Positions 1 through 11,183 of a stretch of DNA of 64,000 bases are shown here, piece after piece. The translations under genes were made by a program, and so were the position numbers. Position 1 is the first letter of the stretch; every line of letters starts with the position of its first letter. The notes below the pieces were generated by a model. It saw nothing but the letters and a program-made list of their open reading frames with translations. It did no database searches and was not told the origin of the DNA. Source of the stretch: Wurfbainia villosa (taxonomy: Eukaryota; Streptophyta; Magnoliopsida; Zingiberales; Zingiberaceae); assembly GCA_025175895.1 (NCBI GenBank), contig CM046005.1, positions 68,968,325-69,032,324 on the forward strand, in the 5' to 3' direction.

Positions 1-2
1 TT

Positions 3-1175
3 AACGGACTCCATATCATAGGTGAGCGAGTTGACAACCGGGATTTGGTAAGGTATATTTTACAAGCATTTCCTAGAAATTCTTTATGGACTTCTATAGT
101 TGATGCCATTAAGGTAACTAGGGATCTTTCGCAAATTAAAATTGATGAACTATTTTGTGAGTTTGAATTGCATGAGCAAACTAACATGTCTTCTAAGGAA
201 AAGGGCTTAGCTCTATTTGTTGAGAAGAAAGAAAAGAAGAAGAAAGAAAGGAAAGAGGTGTCATCATCATCCGAGTCGGAGCGTGAGTCAAGTAGTGACG
301 AAGATTCGGCTAGTGAGATGGCCCATTTTGTCAAGAAGTTCCTTAGAAAATGAAAGGAATTCAAGAATAGAGATGCAAGAAAGGGGTCCCATTCTTCAAG
401 AGGTAAAAATAGTGGTAATTCAAGTTTTAACAATAATGTGATTTGCCATGCTTGCAACAAGAAGGGGCACATAAAGCCGAATTGCCCGGAGCTAAAGAAG
501 AAGGAGGAAAAGGAAAAGAAAAAGAAGGACAAGAAGGAGAAGAAGAAGAAGGAGGCCATGGTGGCTCAAACCACATGGGACACACCAAGTGTTGAAGACT
601 CTTCCTCCGATGATGAGCTTTGCCACATCACACGCCGTGTGGCACTCATGGCACTAGAAAATGATTCGGGCACATCAAGCCAAGAAGATTCCTCAAGCGA
701 TGAATCGTCATCTAGTGACGATGAGGTAATGAACTCTCCCAAGGTTAAGCTCCTTTATAAATCAATTGCCTATCTTCAAGAAGCTCTAGATAAGTCTAAA
801 TCTAAGGTTAAGAGCATGAAGGTAGAACTAAAGGCTATTAGAAATGAAAAACCTTCACATGTTGATTCTTGCATGCTTAAGGAAGAAAATGACAAACTTA
901 GGGATGAGGTTAGTGAATTGAAAGCATGTTTAGAAAAATTTTCAATTGGCTCAAAGTGTCTTGATATGATTCTTAGTAGGCAAAGAGCGGTTTATAACAA
1001 GGCCGGTTTAGGATATAAGCCAAAAGAAAAAGAAGTTGCTTATATTTCATTGATTAATAGGAAAGCAACCATTAAGGGAAAAGTTAAGAAAGCATGGGTA
1101 CCTAAGAAGTTTTTACTTAATGTTACCGGTCCAAATGTTTGGGTACCAAAAGCTTATGTTTTTCATGTGATTTAG
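3..1175 (+). pseudogene. gag: Sirevirus gag, 3' part (element 1)
   Basis: Structural gag protein that packages element RNA into virus-like particles. The whole stretch reads in one frame, broken by a TGA at 351-353 where element 2 has TCA, and closed by TAG at 1173-1175. A zinc knuckle CHACNKKGHIKPNC (CX2CX4HX4C) is encoded at about 444-485, followed by a Lys/Glu-rich stretch, a Ser/Asp-rich acidic segment and a coiled-coil-like region at about 760-940. The C-terminal portion with two WVPK motifs lies just before protease and is the Sirevirus gag extension. The N-terminus lies off the left edge; by comparison with 9585 in element 2 about 440 bases are missing. Pol follows in the same frame after the TAG. 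Confidence 0.9.
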
Positions 1176-4100
1176 GTAGGAGAGCGAGGTATGTGGATTG
1201 TGGATAGCGGTTGCTCAACACATATGACCGGGGATGTGAGCAAGTTCTCCACAATTAAATATGTAAAGAAGGGAGCGGTGTCCTTTGGGAATAGTGGAAA
1301 ACTCAAGATATTAGGTAGAGGTACAATTGAGGTATCCCCCAAGATTGTCATTCACAAAGTTTTACTAGTGGAAAATATGAAATTCAATTTATTAAGTGTT
1401 AGTCAACTTTGTGATGCAAACTATCATGTCTACTTTGAATCCTCTAAATGCATGATTAGACACAAGGAATTAAATGATTGCATGTTAGTTGGATATAGGA
1501 AATCAAATATCTATTATGTTGATCTTTCATATGCTTCTAACGTTTCTACTAAGTGTTTTGTTGCAAAAGAAGAGGAAAGTTGGCTATGGCATAGAAGATT
1601 GGGGCACATCAACATGAAAAACATAGCCAAGGTAGCCAAGATGGAGTTGGTCAAAGGGCTACCAAAGATCAAGTATGTCAAGAACAAATTGTGTGATGCA
1701 TGCCAAGAAGGAAAACAAACAAAGGCATCACACAAAGGTAAAACTCTAACTAACACCTCTTTACCTTTAGAGTTATTGCATCTTGACTTGTTTGATTGCC
1801 ATAGTACTTCATCTTTAAATGGTAATAAATATTGTTTGGTTATAGTAGATGATTTTTCTAGGTATACTTGGGTCCACTTTATGAAACATAAGGATGATAC
1901 CTTAGAAATAATCATAGGATTTAGTAAAAGGGTTGAAAATGAAAAGAGTCTCAAAATCAACCGGATCCGTAGTGATCATGGTGCTGAATTTGAAAACTTA
2001 AAATTTTCACAATTTTGTTTAGAGCAAGGGTACAAGCATGAGTTCTCTTGTCCTAGAACACCCCAACAAAATGCGGTGGTGGAAAGGAGAAATCGTGTCC
2101 TACAAGAGGCGGCTAGGACTATGCTTAAGGCATATTCTCTACCTAGCTACTTGTGGGCGGAAGCGGTTAATACCGCTAGCTATATCCAAAATAGGGTTCA
2201 AATCCATAGGTTTTTAGGAAAAACACCATTTGAATTATGGAATGGGACTATACCCACAATTCATTATTTCAAAGTATTTGGATGTAAAGTTTATATTCTA
2301 AACACCAAAGATAACTTAGGAAAATTTGAATCAAAAGCGGATGAGGGAATCCTAGTTGGATACTCATCCACAAGTAGAGGGTATAGAGTCTACAATAAGA
2401 GAACCAAAGGGATTGAGGAGTCTTCCAATGTTCAATTTGATGAAAATACTAGTACCTACCCTAGAAAGTTCTCCATTGATAAGGATATTAATGACAATAA
2501 TCAAGACATTACCCAAAAACTTCAAAATTTGACCATTAGGGGTAATGATCAAGGGGGAGGAAGAGGAGACTCCGATGATGAAAGAAGGGTGGAAGATAAC
2601 AATGATCAAATTGAAACACTTTCTAGAAACCTAAGAATTCATCAAGATCATCCACTTGACCAAGTAGTAGGAGATCTATCTCAAGGAGTAAGAACTAGGT
2701 CATTTCATAGACCTCCTACTAGTCAAGTAGCTCTTATCTCACAAATTGAGCCCAAATCGATCAATGATGCATTACATGATCCGGATTGGATTTTGGCAAT
2801 GCAAGATGAATTGGCTCAATTTGAGAGAAGTCAAGTGTGGGAATTAATACCTAGACCCAATGATAGCACCATAATTACTACAAGATGGGTCTTTAGGAAT
2901 AAGCTAGATGATCAAGGAAATATCACTAGAAATAAGGGTAGGTTGGTTGCTAGGGGATTCAATCAAGTTGAGGGGCTTGACTATGATGAGACTTATGCCC
3001 CGGTTGCGAGGTTAGAATCTATTAGGATTCTCTTAGGGTATGCTTCCTACATGGGATTTAAACTTTACCAAATGGATGTTAAATCGGCATTCTTAAATGG
3101 TTATATTAAGGAGGAAGTATATGTAGAGCAACCACCCGGATTTGAGAACATAGATTATCCAAATCATGTATGTAAGCTTAGGAAAGCATTATATGGGTTA
3201 AAACAAGCTCCCCGGGCATGGTATGAAAGATTGTCATCGTTCTTAATTTCTAAGGATTTTAGAAAAGGTCAAGTAGATCAAACTTTGTTTATAAAGTCAA
3301 CATTAAAAGATATATTCATAGCCCAAGTATATGTTGATGATATCATTTTTGGGTCAACGAATGATGATCTTCTTCAAGACTTTATAAAAAATATGGAAAA
3401 TGAATTTGAAATGAGTTTGGTTGGAGAGCTTACCTTTTTCCTAGGCTTACAAGTCAAACAAACCAATTAGGGTATTCATATTTATCAAACCAAATATGCA
3501 AATGAAATGATCAAGAAATTTGGTTTGGAAAATGCCAAAATTGTAACCACTCCTATGGCCACTAGCACTAGAATAGATAGTGATCATGAAGGTAAATCAA
3601 TTGATCTTAAACTGTATAGGAGTATGATTGGTAGCTTACTATACCTAACCACTAGTAGACCCGATATTTTATTTGCGGTAGGTATGTGTGCAAGATATCA
3701 ATCTTCTGCCAAAGAATCACATTTGGTAGCCGTCAAAAGAATCTTAAGATATATTAAAGGCACCCTAAATGTAGGACTTTGGTATCCTAGGACTAAGTCA
3801 TTTGAATTGCTTGGTTATACCGATTCCGATTATGCCGGGTGCAAATTGGATAGGAAGAGTACTAGTAGTGGATGCCAATTTCTTGGGTCCTCCCTAGTTA
3901 GTTGGAGTAGTAGGAAGCAACATTGTGTTGAGTGTACTTCGTTCAGTTACGTATTGCTCTATGGGTGGTTGTGTAGCTCAATTACTTTGGATGAGACATA
4001 CTCTTGTGGACTATGAGCTACACTACTCTAACATTAAAGTTTATTGTGATAATGTGAGTACCATCAACTTGACCAAAAATCCGGTACATCACTCTCGAAC

Positions 4101-4272
4101 CAAGCACATTGAAGTGAAACATCACTTCATAAGAGATCATGTGGCAAGAGGGGACATTGAACTTAATTATGTAGAATCTAAGTCCAACCTTGCCGATATC
4201 TTCACCAAAGCTCTTCCCGAAGCCAAATTTTCATCATTAAGGAGAGAGCTTGGTATGTGCTTTGTAGAGTAA
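1176..4272 (+). pseudogene. pol: Sirevirus pol polyprotein (element 1), nearly intact
   Basis: Polyprotein that matures, integrates and reverse transcribes the element. The open segment starts with ATG at 1191, in frame with gag. Protease motif DSGCSTHMTG lies at residues 5-14 from that ATG. The GAG-pre-integrase WHRRLGH follows near 1590, integrase catalytic acidic residues in LDLFD, SDHGAEF and the PQQN..VERRN block (about 1785-2100), RT with QMDVKSAFLNG near 3070 and YVDDIIFG near 3340, then RNase H with TDSDYAGCKLDRKSTS near 3820. Breaks are TAG at 3468-3470 and a 28-base adapter sequence at 3931-3958 that replaces 30 bases of element 2 and shifts the frame; the last 100 or so codons then read in another frame to TAA at 4270-4272. 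Without these two breaks the gene is full length. Confidence 0.95.
3931..3958 (+). other. Oxford Nanopore adapter sequence embedded in the assembly
   Basis: These 28 bases have no counterpart in element 2, where 30 bases of normal RNase H coding sequence lie between the same flanks (CATTGTGTTG and CTATGGGTGG). They match, from memory, the 28-nt top strand of the nanopore ligation Y-adapter with one difference at its second base; the core TTCGTTCAGTTACGTATTGC is exact. This is not plant DNA but a residue of an untrimmed or chimeric read. Confidence 0.95.
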
Positions 4273-5052
4273 AATTCTAGGTTTGCATGATCCTATACTT
4301 ATATAGCTTCTTTATACCTTGATGCATCTCACAAAAGCCTTAAGAAACCTTGATTTTTGTATTGAAATACTTAGAAACATGTGAGATGATAGGGAAGGTG
4401 TACTTGGCTCATCATGCTTGTTATGATGCATTACTATGAGCCAATGACACACCTAGAGACATAAAAACCTTATGGACCAATCATGGGGAAGGCTTGTATT
4501 CAAGTAATGAATACATAGCTCAAAGAACATGGTTGGAAATTCCAAATAATATGTATTTTAAACTATGTTCATCATATTTTGAAAAACAGTTTTCAAATGG
4601 AACACAAAAGTGATACAAAGTTTGCAAAATCTTTAGAACTTTTGATAGGTTCCAAGTTTGTATCAATCTTGTAATCTGGAAAATATATATTTTTCAAATT
4701 ATTTTTCCTTGATAAACTATGATTTCATAAATGTGTACGCAAAATTTTGTGATTTTTCGAGATTTTTGGAATTTCTACCGCATTTCTGATTTTGGGCTGA
4801 AAAAATTTGAAAATTGATTTTGATGTTTTCTGGTAATAAACTCCATTTTCTGATATTTGGTGTATCTTTGATGTCCTAACACTATAGTATGATAAAATTG
4901 CGTATAAACAAGTTTTAGGACTAATTAATGCAGTGTTTTAGGGGGAGGTTTCATAAATTATATCTTTTTCATCCCCAAAACCATTGTTGGTGCAAAGTTA
5001 GGACTTTATTTTTGAATTTTTGATATGCTTTGCTTCAACTATTGTTTACACA
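4273..5052 (+). other. 3' non-coding region of element 1, first part
   Basis: AT-rich DNA without a supported gene. It aligns by eye with 14261-15058 of element 2. It holds the conserved inverted repeat at 4325-4388 and a purine run near 4939-4947 resembling an extra polypurine tract. Homology to element 2 breaks at 5052 where a solo LTR begins and resumes at about 7252. Confidence 0.8.
4325..4388 (+). repeat. Conserved inverted repeat (stem-loop) in 3' non-coding region
   Basis: The arms CATCTCACA (4325-4333) and TGTGAGATG (4380-4388) are perfectly complementary over 9 bases and enclose 46 bases. The same arms recur at the equivalent place in elements 2, A, B, C and D. Function unknown; an RNA structure is inferred. 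Confidence 0.7.
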
Positions 5053-7242
5053 TGTTGGGTTTCCGGCACCGCGGCGTGTGTGTGTTCGATCATGTTTCGT
5101 AAACATGAACACAGCGAAAGCAATAAAAATAATAAATACTCCTATTTATTACAACACACACAACACACGCATGCATATTACAACAAGTGTAGACATAACC
5201 GTAAATTTAAATTTGCAATAAAAAGAAATTTATCTACGTTATACCTTTCGTATGACGTGTAGCGGGAACGGCATCAACCGGAACGATCCTCGCTAGAATC
5301 GTCTCTATCCGTATCCACGCCGAGTTCCTCGGGATGACTTCGCTAAGCCACGAGCTTCGTCTTCGTACGGGTTACTAGCCTCGTGTTGAAGACGAATTGA
5401 TCGAGAGATGATCACGATCCGAATCCAAATTCGGATCCAAAACGAGTCCTCAAAACTCGCTTCTCCGGAGAGGTATTCGTCAACCGATTGACGAATCCTT
5501 CATCCTCCACCTCAGAGGATTACCGGAGATCGAATCCCTGGTAATTTAGCCGCTGTCGGAGCTCTAACCATCGTCCAAACGACGCTCCGACGAGAGGAGA
5601 AGAAGCTGTCCAGAAAACTGGACAGCTTGGTGGAGGAGTAGGCGCCGGCCAAAACAAGGAAGCCAAGTGCTCACCTTTTCACCGAGGCCTAGGAAGATCA
5701 CCGGAGGGTCGCCGGAGGGTTCACCGGCTGAAGCTTGGACGCCGGCAAGGAGATGGACGGCAGCACACAAGCTGGGCGGCGGCAATGGAGTTGACGCCAA
5801 CAAGAGGAAGGGGTTTGGGCGGCCAAGCTTGATTAGGGCTTTGGATTAGGGTTTAAGCCCTATTTTATAGAGAACTAATTCTCTTAATGGTTAATGGATC
5901 ATATCCATAAAGCCCATTAACCCGCTCCATTAAGATAAGTTAAAATAAATCAAACCATGATGGTTTATTTTAAGTTAAAACGAACCGAACCAACTTTTGG
6001 TTCATTCGTTTAAAATAAACCAAACCCCTTTGGTTTATTCTCATCCATTGGATTAGAACCAAACCATTTTAGTTCATCCATTACGTCTTCATAAGACGCG
6101 GCCCATCCACGCTTTCATTGCGACTGAAACGATTTCATGCTCGTTTTATGTTTGGTCCAACCAAACCTAGTTTCTCTCGGTCTGAGAATCCCATTCTCAA
6201 GCTCGTTTTAAATCCTTTGGATTACGCTCATTGTGCGTGTGACCAAATAGGTTCTCGGTTTATGTTGGCCGTCTATAATTAACCATTAATTATAGAACGA
6301 TCATGAGTGGCACCTAGTAGTACATCATGATCCCCAATTAACCGAAAAGATCAACGGTTGATCCAGAACTATTTCGAAACCCTTCAAGATGGCTCGAATG
6401 ATTCTGCCTCATTCCCTTCACTCATCTTATACCCACTTGGTTCAGGACATGGTCTATAGTGTCAGTCCCCACTAGGCTGACTACGTCACACCTAGCCCAA
6501 GTATCATTTCCTCGTCCTACGGATTCTAGTTACTCCACATGTATCGAAGAGTACCTTACTCTAAACATGTAATGATTTGGCCAAAGACTTTAGTAACAAT
6601 CCGACGAGAGGCCATGGGTATACATCTCCTCGCAAGGAGTGGTGAATCCTTTATAGGCTATTCAAACACCTTCGATCACTTCGACTTATACCCAATCATC
6701 CCGGGTCCACATCTCCTTAGAGATGTTTGCTTAAGATGTCAAAGCATAAGTCTCCATGATCAAGATGACTTGAATACCAAGTCAAAGGAACATCGCACTT
6801 AAGCCACAAGAAGAACTTCATTGACATATCTATATATGCAGAGAACCATATGAAGTCTTACTTTGGTCACTCGATGAACTAGTTACCATAACTAGCATCC
6901 ACGATTAACTCGGACATCACTATGTCTCGGCCGGTGAGAATCGCTTGGATACACCAAGGAGTATACCTCGTGCTAGTCTCGAATTGATGGTGTCCAAATC
7001 CATCAATTCATCGACTAGGATAATTCGATACATCACAATTACACATGTAGAGATACTCACTAGTTGTGATCCAATCACAAATTCTCTCATCTTGTGAATC
7101 GATCGTGGACATTCAGTAAATGAGTTTAAGATCCAATCAAATACATAAAACATGTATACTCAAATAGTGAATCTTCATTTATCATATAAATGGTTCATAC
7201 ATAAGGCGATTGCCTTAGGACATCTCTCATATATTACTAACA
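5053..7242 (-). mobile_element. Solo LTR of a copia element (about 2.2 kb), minus strand
   Basis: The segment begins TGTTGGG and ends CTAACA and is bounded by a perfect 5-bp duplication ACACA at 5048-5052 and 7243-7247. It interrupts sequence that is continuous in element 2. No coding sequence lies inside; the short open frames at about 5564-5849 and 6539-6802 have no family features. Its reverse complement resembles the LTR at 17199-19023, whose orientation is fixed by an adjacent pol end. A TATA-like CTATAAAATAG on the minus strand (complement of 5861-5871) agrees. It is best read as a solo LTR left by recombination between two LTRs. Confidence 0.9.
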
Positions 7243-7247
7243 ACACA

Positions 7248-7458
7248 TTATAAAGCATATCTTGGATTAAGGGGGAGCTTACTTTCTATCTTATGCCTTA
7301 GTCCAAGATCCAACACCTTTAATTCTTTCATTTTTGAATCCTTCTCTTTTTGATGTATGTCAAAGGGGGAGAAGGAGTACTTAAGTTATAATTCATATTA
7401 TGTGAGTACTTTTAAAGACCTAACTTAAATGATTGTCAAACATCAAAAAGGGGGAGAT
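7248..7458 (+). other. 3' non-coding region of element 1, last part, with several polypurine tracts
   Basis: Sequence continuing from 5052 after the solo LTR, as judged from element 2. Three purine runs with a GGGGGAG core occur near 7272, 7366 and 7448; the last abuts the LTR and is the functional polypurine tract candidate. No gene seen. Confidence 0.8.
7446..7458 (+). other. Polypurine tract of element 1
   Basis: AAAAGGGGGAGAT directly before the LTR start TGTTGG at 7459; primes plus-strand DNA synthesis in reverse transcription. An identical tract precedes the 3' LTR of element 2. Confidence 0.88.
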
Positions 7459-8207
7459 TGTTGGTGCAACAATGCTCCAAGCATTTATATATGTTTTGAT
7501 GTTTGGATAATCATCTAAATTAGGCAATATCTTGTGATCTAATTGCGAAAATGTTTAAGTGACAGGGAAGTCCAAGTATAATCTTGGCAAAGGAAGTCCA
7601 AGTATGATCTTGGCAAAGGAAGTACAAGGGATGGACTTGGCAGCGTAAGACCAAGCTTGTAGTCTTGGCAGCGTAAAGTCCAAGTGAACCTTGGCAAAGG
7701 AAGTCCAAAGTAAAGTCTTGGCAGCATAAGTCCAAGCTTGTAATCTTGGCGGCGTAAAGTCCAAGCATTTGGCAACCCAAGACATGACGAAACTGAAGGA
7801 AGCTCTTGGAAGCAAAGCGCAAAGGATGAACAAGTCGCGGACTCGGAGGGATCCTGAAGGCGCAAGGCTTATTGAGGAGCTAGAAGGTTGAGTCTAGGTC
7901 TAGGGTATAAAATCAAGTATGAATTACTCATACTTGATGAGTATCAGTCGACTAATACGATGTATCAGTCGACGTCGGCCCGAGTCGGTGAAACCTAACC
8001 ATCGATCGCCTTAGCGAGCGATCGGCCCGTCGTGATCAATCGATTGCCAAGGGCATCGATCGTGATTAAGGGAATATCGCCGCGCGATGCGCGCTCATTG
8101 CGCCTTGATCACTCGACTGATCACCCCATCAATCGACTGATGGAGGGATCAGTCGACTGATCACCTGGCCGTTGGAGATTGCAGCTACGAATCTCCGCGG
8201 AGATCGC
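7459..8207 (+). repeat. 3' LTR of element 1, first part
   Basis: Starts TGTTGGTGCAACAATG, the same start as the LTRs of element 2. It contains about eight imperfect units in which AAGTCCAAG and CTTGGCA are spaced by short variable sequence (7560-7770), then a block of CAGTCGAC-type motifs (7945-8160). It stops at ATCGC (8203-8207), the left target duplication of element 2, and resumes at 16587. Open frames on the minus strand here (7520-7865) come from the repeats and are not genes. Confidence 0.92.
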
Positions 8208-9530
8208 TGTTGGTGCAACAATGCTCCAAGCATTTATGTGTTTTGATGTTTGGATAATCATTTAAGTTAGGCAATGTGTTGTGATCTAATTGCGAATGTG
8301 TTTAAGTGACAGGTAAAAGAGAAGTCCAAGTATGATCTTGGCAAAGGAAGTCCAAGGGATGGACTTGGCAGCATAAGACCAAGCTTGTAGTCTTGGCAGC
8401 GTAAAGTCCAAGTGAACCTTGGCAAAGGAAGTCCAAGTATGATCTTGGCAAAGGAAGTCCAAGGGATGGACTTGGCAGCATAAGACCAAGCTTGTAGTCT
8501 TGGCAGCGTAAAGTCCAAGTGAACCTTGGCAAAGGAAGTCCAAAGTAAGGTCTTGGCAGCATAAGTCCAAGCTTGTAGTCTTGGCGGCGTAAAGTCCAAG
8601 CATTTGGCAACCCAAGACATGACGAAACCGAAGGAAGCTCTTGGAAGCAAAGCGCAAAGGATGAACAAGTCGCGGACTCGGAGGGATCCTGAAGGCGCAA
8701 GGCTTAATACGGAGCTAGAAGGTTGAGTCTAGGTCTAGGGTATAAAAACAAGTATGAATTATTCATACTTAATGAGTATCACGATCGATACGATGTATCG
8801 ATCGACCGTCGGTTGTCGGTGAGTCGTGGTGAAAACCATCGACCATCGATCCGCCTTGGACATGTCACGGATCGATTCTTACGATCACATCCGCATGGGC
8901 AACAATGATCGATCAAGGAAAAAATGCCACAGAATGCGGTCTCACTCATTGCTGCGTGATCACTGATCGATCACTCCATCGGTCGGATGGAGAGATCACC
9001 GATCGATCACCGCCATTGGAGATTGCGGCTACGAATCTCCGCGAGATCGCGTTTGGCCGTTGGCCGGCGATGATCGATGGCATGCATCACCAATCGATCG
9101 AGGCCAACGGGAAAAACAGCCCCTCTTCTATAAAAAGGGGTCATGGGGAGCATGGGGAGGCTAGTGCTCTAACTCCTAACTTCATCCTTGTGCTCACCAA
9201 GTTTTCTAAGTGTTTTTAGCAATCCAAAACCTCCTCTTCTATTGTTCTTCATCATCCATCATTGTAAAGAAGAGGAGTGTATTGTAAGAAAGGTTTCTCC
9301 ACCTTGGTTCATCCAAAGGAGAAGATAGTGAAGCTTGGCTAGGGCTAATCCACCTTACGGATTGCCGTGGAGTAGGAGCGTCATCTCCGAACCACGTAAA
9401 TTGGGTGTTAGCGTTTGGTTTCTTATTTCGTATTTGTATTTGTTTTGTATTTGTATTGCTTCCGCTAACTTGCTTGTAGAAACGAAGAAACGCTAATCAC
9501 CCCCCCTCTAGCGTTACAAAGGTCCTAACA
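8208..9530 (+). repeat. 5' LTR of element 2
   Basis: TG...CA-bounded LTR, start TGTTGGTGCAACAATG, end GGTCCTAACA. It has the CCAAG/CTTGG minisatellite (8326-8610), a palindromic-motif block in scrambled form (8770-9075), TATA box at 9128-9138, and near the 3' end the C-run followed by TCTAGCG that is common to all Sirevirus-like LTRs here. Confidence 0.95.
9128..9138 (+). promoter_or_regulatory. TATA box of element 2 5' LTR
   Basis: CTATAAAAAGG, matching the plant TATA consensus, in the second half of the LTR. The same box lies at 16179-16189 in the 3' LTR and 16676-16686 in the element 1 LTR. Transcription would start about 30 bases downstream. Confidence 0.8.
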
Positions 9531-9532
9531 AG

Positions 9533-9544
9533 TGGTATCAGAGC
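9533..9544 (+). other. Primer-binding site (initiator tRNA-Met), element 2
   Basis: TGGTATCAGAGC lies two bases after the 5' LTR. It is the standard complement of the 3' end of plant initiator methionine tRNA used by copia and gypsy elements to prime minus-strand synthesis. Confidence 0.93.
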
Positions 9545-9584
9545 CCGGATCGCTTGGAAGATCTCACCATCAACCAAGGCATCA

Positions 9585-11183
9585 ATGGCTCTTCAAGAGG
9601 GATATAGCATCGCCAAGCCACCACTCTTCGATGGGAGTCACTTCTAATATTTGAAATGTAGTATGAAGTATTATTTAATGAGTAATATTGAAATTTGGCA
9701 TAGTGTTGTAGATGGCTTGAGGAACCGGTGGATGAGCGTGGAAACCCTATTCCAAGCAAGGATTGGACAAGGAGATGAACCGCAATTTCGAGTCAAATGC
9801 AAAGCCATCCTCACCATCCAATGCGGCGTCACAATGGAGCAACTCAACAAGGTGGGGCCTTTTGAATCCGCCAAGGAGCTATGGGAAAAGCTCATTGAGC
9901 TAAATGAAGGTTCCAAGGAGTCAAAGAGGGCAAAGAAGGACCTTCTAATTGGACAACTTCAAGCCTTCCAAATGAAGATGCATGAAACCGTAAGCCAAAT
10001 GCATGGAAGGTTCAAGGAAATTGTGAACGGACTCCATATCATAGGTGAGCGAGTTGACAACCGGGATTTAGTAAGGTATATTTTACAAGCTTTTCCTAGA
10101 AATTCTTTATGGACCTCTATAGTTGATGCCATTAAGGTAACTAGGATCTCTCACAAATTAAAATTGATGAACTATTTTGTGAGTTTGAATTGCATGAACA
10201 AACTAACATGTCTTCTAAGGAAAAGGGTTTGGCCCTATTTGTTGAAAAGAAAGAAAAGAAGAAGAAAGAAAGGAAAGAGGTGTCATCTTCATCAGTGCAA
10301 GAGTCAAGTAGTGATGGAGACTCGGCTAGTGAGGTGGCCCATTTTGTCAAGAAGTTCCTTAGAAAATCAAAGGAATTCAAGAATAGAGAAGCAAGGAAGG
10401 GTTCCACTCATCAAGAGGTAAAAGTAGCGGTAATTCAAATTTTAACAATAATGTGATTTGTCATGCTTGCAATAAGAAGGGGCACATAAAGCCAAATTGC
10501 CCGAGCTAAAGAAGAAGGAGGAAAAGAAAAGAAGAAGAAGGACAAGAAGGAGAAGAAGAAGAAGGAGGCTATGGTGGCTCAAACACATGGGACACACCAG
10601 CGTTGAAGACTCATCTTCCGATGATGAGCTTTGCCACATCACTCGCCATGTGGCACTCATGGCACTAGGAGATGATTCCGTCAACGCCAAGAAGAAAGCT
10701 CCTCAAGTGATGAATCGTCATCTAGTGACGATGAGGTAATGAATTCTCCTAAAGTAGAACTTCTTTACAAATCAATTGCATATCTTCAAGAAGCTCTAGA
10801 TAAATCTAAATCTAAGGTTAAGAGCATGAAGATAGAATTAAAAGCCATTAGGGATGAAAAACTTTTACATGTTGACTCTTGCATGCTTAGGGAAGAAAAT
10901 GAAAACTTAAGGATGAGGTTAGTAAATTGAAAACATGTTTAGAAAAATTTTCAAATGGCTCAAAAGGTCTTGACATGATCCTTAGTAGGCAAAGAGCGGT
11001 TTATAACAAGGCGGTTTAGGATATAAGCCAAAAGAGAAAGAGGTTGCTTATATTTCATTAATTAATAGGAAAGGAACCATTAAGGGTAAGGTTAAGAAAG
11101 CTTGGGTACCTAAGAAGTTTTTAATTAATGTTACCGGTCCAAATGTTTGGGTACCAAAAGCTTGTGTTTTTCATGTGATTTAG
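9585..11183 (+). pseudogene. gag: Sirevirus gag (element 2), broken by indels
   Basis: Full-length gag homologous to 3-1175 of element 1, with the N-terminal part that element 1 lacks in this window. The ATG at 9585 is the first after the primer-binding site; a TAA follows at 9645-9647. The capsid region (about 9650-10150) has the retrotransposon gag pattern ending DLVRYILQAFPRNSLW. A zinc knuckle CHACNKKGHIKPNC lies near 10462-10500. Compared with element 1 there are one-base losses at short G or C runs, for instance near 10144, 10503, 10587 and 11012, so the frame changes repeatedly. The closing TAG at 11181-11183 and its context are the same as in element 1. Confidence 0.9.

Noticed and set aside
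5564..5849. Open frames on both strands in GC-rich DNA
   Set aside because: They lie inside the solo LTR, overlap one another and show no domain; the GC-rich stretch is LTR leader.
7520..8700. Several overlapping minus-strand open frames of 90-130 codons, with similar ones at 15309-15712, 28408-28951, 38712-39285, 44556-44928, 51828-52200, 57020-57432 and 59745-60114
   Set aside because: They are translations of the CCAAG/CTTGG minisatellite inside LTRs, open in several frames at once, with low-complexity repeated peptides.
9533..9544. Possible tRNA gene remnant
   Set aside because: Only the 12-base primer-binding site is present; no cloverleaf can be drawn.
10141..10690. Minus-strand open frames opposite gag of element 2
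   Set aside because: Low-complexity Ser/Leu/Phe peptides antisense to Lys/Glu-rich gag codons.
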